A stretch of DNA of 64,000 nt from Ypsolopha sequella (taxonomy: Eukaryota; Arthropoda; Insecta; Lepidoptera; Ypsolophidae): positions 12,265,501 to 12,329,500 of the forward strand of contig OW203992.1 in assembly GCA_934047225.1 (NCBI GenBank), in the 5' to 3' direction. Of this stretch, positions 63,861 to 64,000 are shown in pieces. A model generated the notes under the pieces. The model was given only the letters and a program-made list of their open reading frames with translations. It was not told the origin of the DNA and searched no databases. The position numbers and the translations under genes are program-made. Numbering within the stretch: position 1 is the stretch's first letter; every line of letters begins with the position of its first letter.

Positions 63861-64000
63861 AAAAATTAATTATTGCAATTATTGCATTTTTTCAAATACA
63901 AGCCTATATCTCTAGAAGAAATCGTCCAAGAACAAAAACGAGGGTACTGTTGGACTCAGCAGACACAGAACAACCTTTTTGGATCACACCTTTTATTCTA
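63861..64000. other. Window end, nothing recognised
   Basis: No supported feature. Confidence 0.35.

Overview
The window looks like nuclear DNA of an insect, most likely a moth or butterfly. It is AT-rich and has almost no long open frames. It is packed with repeats I associate with Lepidoptera: non-LTR tails ending in GATTT or GAAT repeats, a tRNA-headed SINE, Helitron-like 3' ends reading CGCGGGCAAAAGGCTAG, an interspersed family starting TTTTTAGGGTTCCGTA, and many foldback MITEs. The species call rests on remembered repeat motifs, not on a search. I recognise no complete host protein-coding gene. The only host-like signal of note is a CpG-rich block followed by a donor-like GTAAGT at about 52395-52937, which could be a promoter and untranslated first exon of a plus-strand gene; the DNA to its right would then be its first intron.

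Layout. 1-6950: AT-rich DNA with small foldbacks, a SINE, a 136-bp tandem duplication and dispersed repeats. 6961-10127: a minus-strand CR1/L2-group LINE whose endonuclease and reverse transcriptase frames are separated by one apparent frameshift. 10221-36000: mostly non-coding, with many foldback elements, SINE and Helitron-like pieces, a 519-bp hAT-like element with an exact 8-bp target duplication (27488-28006), and a perfect 83-bp inverted repeat around a hammerhead-ribozyme-like core (19081-19270). 36000-52000: further foldbacks, including a nest at 40844-41746 in which three insertions sit inside one another, and an RTE-type LINE fragment (48454-48657). 53846-57187: a structurally complete DNA transposon with 26-bp TIRs, TTA target duplications and a two-exon gene for a DDE transposase of about 791 residues, best matched to the Zator superfamily. 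57679-60265: inverted arms enclosing a dead LINE, which in turn contains an internally deleted Ty1/copia element with terminal repeats and target duplication. 60266-64000: LINE and Helitron-like tails and a second hAT-like MITE.

How the parts work together. These are mostly independent mobile elements. The Zator-like element appears able to encode its own transposase. The LINE at 6961-10127 is close to intact. The remaining elements are non-autonomous or dead and would depend on enzymes from elsewhere. The nested insertions give relative ages: outer arms, then LINE, then copia at 57.7-60.3 kb; TTAA element, then 8-bp-duplication foldback, then 220-bp element at 40.8-41.7 kb.

All similarity statements come from reading the sequence and remembered family features. 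No searches were run.
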